From NCBI RefSeq assembly GCF_030704535.1, contig NC_081820.1:26517001-26581000 (forward strand): DNA of 64,000 bases, written 5' to 3'. The translations under genes and the position numbers were made by a program. The first letter of the stretch is position 1. Every line of letters starts with the position of its first letter. The stretch is from Vitis vinifera. Lineage: Eukaryota; Streptophyta; Magnoliopsida; Vitales; Vitaceae. Shown piece by piece: positions 61,101 to 64,000 of the stretch. The notes beneath the pieces were generated by a model. That model ran no database searches, was not told the DNA's origin, and saw only the letters and a list, made by a program, of their open reading frames with translations.

Positions 61101-63984
61101 TGATGTTCTACATCTTCAAAAGACCTGTTAGATCTTTCCTTCTAAATAGTCCAAAATACACAAAAGGGGACAACCTTCCATGCTTTCTTTTTGTCCTTCC
61201 CAAGAAAGGGTCTATGCTAACTTAAGAGGGTTCATTAAATTAAGATGACATCATCCATCCTAACGCAAACAATGAGAAAACTAACAACACAAAATTCCTA
61301 TCTTAGTACAATGATGCATGAACGAATATCTTCAAGGCTTTGAAGAGGCAATAAATTTCTAATCTCTAAGAGCCAGAAAATTAGATGCCTTTAAATAGAG
61401 TTGACAAAAAACTTGAATAGAAGCATCGAGCTCAACTCTTTCTCAAAAATTTTTTTGATAGGTTTCCACACTGATGAAATATAACTTGTAGGGCAGCTCG
61501 ATTCTTTCTCAAATGAACCACAAGGGATCAAACTTATCCTAGAAACAAAAATTAAAAAAACAAAAAAATAAATAAAAATAATAATAAGCCTTCTATATCT
61601 TTTCTTTTGGGTGGCACATATAATAACTGAGAAGGCATCAACTAAAAACCAATAAAATTCTTCATCAAAATTGTCAAGGGTGGGAAGACAAGCATAAAAT
61701 ATAAGTATGCAAGATAGGTACAACCAATCCTAGCCATTTTGAAAGAACAAGCATTTGAGTGGGTAAAGCCAATGGACAATGTTTAGTGGCAATTATGCTT
61801 TAGATTTCTAGATTTCAACAATATAGCTAAAAATAAATTATCAAGAAGAAAGAGAAGGTAAAAATATAAGGAAAGACTACATCTAGGCAAGAAAACAATG
61901 TTGTTGATTACGAAATTAAATACTGAGGGAAACCAGATTATTCATAATAAGGACATGAGGGCTTTTTAATGTAAAAAATAAAATAAAATCAGAAACAAAC
62001 ATTTCATTGCAATGAAACTAGCTAGTGTGCTAAATAGATGAAAAACACTTCCCCCAATCCGCTACATAGAATCCAACCAAAAGAACGAAAACCTATAATA
62101 CTCTAGCAAGCAAACCTAACTACAACTAAGTGGAAACTACTTAGGGAGGCATAAAATCCCCTGCAAAAGAAATCAAATATTTGGCTTTCTATGCTGCTAA
62201 TAGATCCTATAAGATCAGCTAAACGAGGAAATCTACTTTGAAGCAATACAAAAAATCTGAAGAAGCCACCAACCAAACTTCCACTAACCTCTTTCTTTCT
62301 TAGTTGTCCAAGGAGATAGAACAACAAAATTCTCCCTCTACTAGAAGATAGCTTTGGTCAACTTTAGACCTTCCAAGAAGGCTAAAATCTTAGCCTTAAT
62401 AGCTAGACCCTCTGGCATATTTAGAGAATGCTTTCACCAATGTGCCAGAATGATCTATGAGCACTCCTAATACCTAGTTGTCATGGGTTCAAAATTAGTT
62501 TGACACAACCCATTGGAGGTAAGAGTCCATATAGGGAGTTCCTCAGCCTACCTACAATAGCTTATGCTTAGAGGGAAGAGGAAAAATAAAACAAGTCCTA
62601 CACTGATTCCAAAGTCCATTCATCATAAAAGATCCCTGAATTTCTCTTCACTAAATAGTCCAAATCAATGTGAGACAATTAATACACCACAGGGTCTTAC
62701 AGAAAGAGAGCCCCCAAAAAGAAATGATCAACATTTCCACCACACTCCTAAGTGGAACTTAGTCAATCCAGGCAAGTTTGGACAACCTAAGCCATAGAGT
62801 CAATGCTACTAGGCACAAAACCAAAAAAAAAAAGGATCCACTGAGCTTCCCTTCTCTTACGCATGACACACACCATTCTAGGATATTCTGTACTTCAATC
62901 CATTAAAATATTTCTTTTCTCATCTGAAAATTCAAATTTGTCCAAAAAAAATGTTATAATGCAAATATGCAATGCTATCAACCTAACAATTTTTATTTTT
63001 ATTTTTTGAAGCAAAATTGACAGAAATCCCTCATCAAAATGAATTCAGATTATAATAACCATGTCTCAAAAACCAGTACTCGAATTTAACTGCAACAATA
63101 AATAGCAAATCATAGGACCAGAGAAATTTTACCTGGACTGAACATCCTCCTTCCCTCTTATTCTCTTCATCACACATGATATGCCAGCATTAACCCCTGT
63201 CATAACAGCAAAATTGCGAGCTTGTACCAATGGACCCCCCGCAAGAGCCTGCAGGCAAAGGAAGCCATTGTCGCGTATGAATGAATACTCCATCAGTTGG
63301 AAATTCCACTGCTCTGATTGATTTTCTTTATTCTAGAATGCTAACTAAATTTTTGAACAACTTCGTGTCATCTGATTCCAGATAACCCAGAAACCTATGA
63401 ACCCAATTGTGCTTCACAATGAAGATTTACAGTTGGTCACACGCCTAACAGAGAATCAATAGACAGGAACCCTCCATTTGGTTGCCAAGAAAAACGATGA
63501 AAAAGAGAAATAGCAGGGTTTCATTTATCCCTTCTCTTTTCATTTAGTTTCCCAGCAACCAAAAGGAGCAGAAGGACATAAAAATCGAAAACCCCCTTTG
63601 TCCGGAAACAAAACCTAATCGACGGGCCAGAAAAAGGGTTCCCCAACAACGAGTAAAAAAAATAAATTAATGGGAATTCCATTGAAAGAAATGAAACGCC
63701 AAAAAAACCTGGGCTTGCTTGAAAGAAGCCATGGCTTGGGGACTAAGATTAGCTTGAGGAGGAGTGGGAATGGCAGAAGTAGCGTCGTTGGTGAGAGTGC
63801 CCATGAAAGCACCAATGGCCGCACCCTGAGCGGCGCTGGTGGCGGTGACGACGGCGGCTTCAACAGGCAAGGACTGCTTAGCTAACCACGCCCTGAACCC
63901 ATTCTCCAAATCCTTGAACCGCGCCTGTAGCTGGGCAATTGGGTTCTGAGCAGCCACCATTACTCCTTGTTTCCCCTCGTCCAT
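55129..63984 (-). CDS. TRIC: TRIC-like Tim17/Tim22/Tim23 family protein with SAM domain
   Basis: Organelle inner-membrane protein of the PRAT (Tim17/22/23) superfamily with a C-terminal SAM domain. Arabidopsis TRIC1/TRIC2 (HP30, HP30-2) are linked to tRNA import into mitochondria and to import into chloroplasts. Six exons: 63709-63984, 63133-63248, 57620-57746, 55409-55557, 55245-55307 and 55129-55162. All in phase, 254 aa (relatives about 260). Markers: [71 protein letters not shown], then glycine-rich membrane segments ([16 protein letters not shown]). The SAM part holds [25 protein letters not shown] and [18 protein letters not shown]. The join of exons 4 and 5 (LLTD-S-ALKD) requires a GC donor, AG|GCAAGT at 55408. 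Introns 2 (5.4 kb) and 3 (2.1 kb) hold a LINE and a MITE. The start lies 17 bases from the window end. Confidence 0.93.
56115..56788. mobile_element. MITE-like element in TRIC intron 3
   Basis: The left end GGCCATGTTTGGTTGATTGGATAT and the inverted right end GGCTATATTTGGTTGGTGGGATAGG (about 56788 back) form an imperfect terminal inverted repeat. The core is rich in TATCCTATC/GATAGGATA palindromes and AT dinucleotides. Non-coding. Target duplication unclear. Confidence 0.65.
56790..57560. other. Intronic repeat-derived sequence, possible SINE-like block near 57385-57560
   Basis: At 56795-57010 there is an AT-rich MITE-like block around AAGCAACTTGCTTTAAGAC and its inverse AGCAAGTTGCTTTTAAGAC. 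At 57385-57560 there is GGGCAGCTCAACTAGCAAG, GGAGATCCCAAAGTCCCGAG and a terminal AAAAAAATAAAATAAAATAAA, which faintly resembles a tRNA-derived SINE. Low certainty. Confidence 0.35.
58506..60560 (-). mobile_element. L1-like LINE in TRIC intron 2 (RT to 3' end)
   Basis: Minus-strand reading order, with frameshifts: RT segment ([20 protein letters not shown] near 60410-60480), [21 protein letters not shown] (near 60310-60360), catalytic box [11 protein letters not shown] (FVDD at 60204-60215), then [20 protein letters not shown] (about 59880-59940), a zinc-knuckle [18 protein letters not shown] (about 58975-59025), and the closing [13 protein letters not shown] (about 58800-58840). It ends in a T run at 58506-58513 preceded by TTATC, the same 3' style as the 5.7-kb copy. 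Several stops make it inactive. It lies in the sense orientation of TRIC. Confidence 0.85.
60878..61400 (-). mobile_element. Short 3' LINE fragment in TRIC intron 2
   Basis: On the minus strand a [15 protein letters not shown] block near 61140-61190, with an in-frame stop, repeats the LINE closing motif. The low-coordinate end has CTGATAACTAAGCAAAAAATATATC, similar to the other LINE 3' ends. A 5'-truncated relative of the neighbouring LINE. Confidence 0.65.
61400..63130. other. Remainder of TRIC intron 2
   Basis: AT-rich intronic DNA. It includes the repeat at about 62140-62345 that is related to 37615-37890, and a further retroelement-like patch near 62560-62800. No gene recognised. Confidence 0.45.
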
Positions 63985-64000
63985 TTCCTCTCTTCTCAGA

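Overview
This 64-kb window is plant nuclear DNA, almost certainly from a woody eudicot. Grapevine (Vitis) is my best guess, from the protein character and the repeat mix; this is inference, as no search was run. The evidence for a plant genome is spliced genes with GT-AG introns, AT-rich introns and spacers full of LINE, Copia, SINE and MITE remnants, and plant-specific families (SPIRAL1-like, LSU, TRIC, ABCB). There is no bacterial operon, CRISPR array or rRNA locus.

Layout, left to right: (1) 76-7617, minus: 5' part of golgin candidate 5 (GC5/TMF-like), cut by the left edge, with TE-filled introns and probably a leader running back to about 12.4 kb. (2) 13494-14473, minus: two-exon Myb/SANT-like DNA-binding protein, with a probable distant leader exon at 19.35-19.6 kb. 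Between them lies a Pack-type MITE carrying part of an F-box/LRR gene (15772-16843). (3) 19.8-24.7 kb: repeat desert with a dead Copia gag. (4) 25145-26994, minus: SPIRAL1-like microtubule protein. (5) 30648-36579, plus: complete 10-exon ABCB transporter, 1241 codons. (6) 36885-40108, minus: complete six-exon zinc finger/peptidase C78 (ZUFSP-like) protein, whose promoter and first codons are tandemly duplicated upstream. (7) 42.2-42.5 kb, minus: broken fragment of a brassinosteroid-signaling kinase gene. (8) 43583-48309, minus: ATG13, with a spliced upstream ORF in its leader. (9) 52969-53319, plus: intronless LSU (response to low sulfur) gene, with an exact UPE-box and a TATA box. (10) 55129-63984, minus: complete six-exon TRIC-like (Tim17/22/23 + SAM) protein, with one GC-AG intron and a large LINE in intron 2.

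Functionally, LSU and ATG13 are divergently placed nutrient-stress genes. TRIC and LSU are convergent. From memory, ATG13-LSU-TRIC neighbours are also found on Arabidopsis chromosome 3 (At3g49560-At3g49590), and C78 peptidase-LSU-TRIC on chromosome 5 (At5g24650-At5g24680), so the right half looks like an old conserved block. Exon boundaries were placed by hand from splice consensus and reading-frame continuity. All full CDSs close in frame: ABCB 1241 aa, C78 436 aa, ATG13 624 aa, TRIC 254 aa, SP1L 116 aa, Myb/SANT 297 aa, LSU 116 aa.
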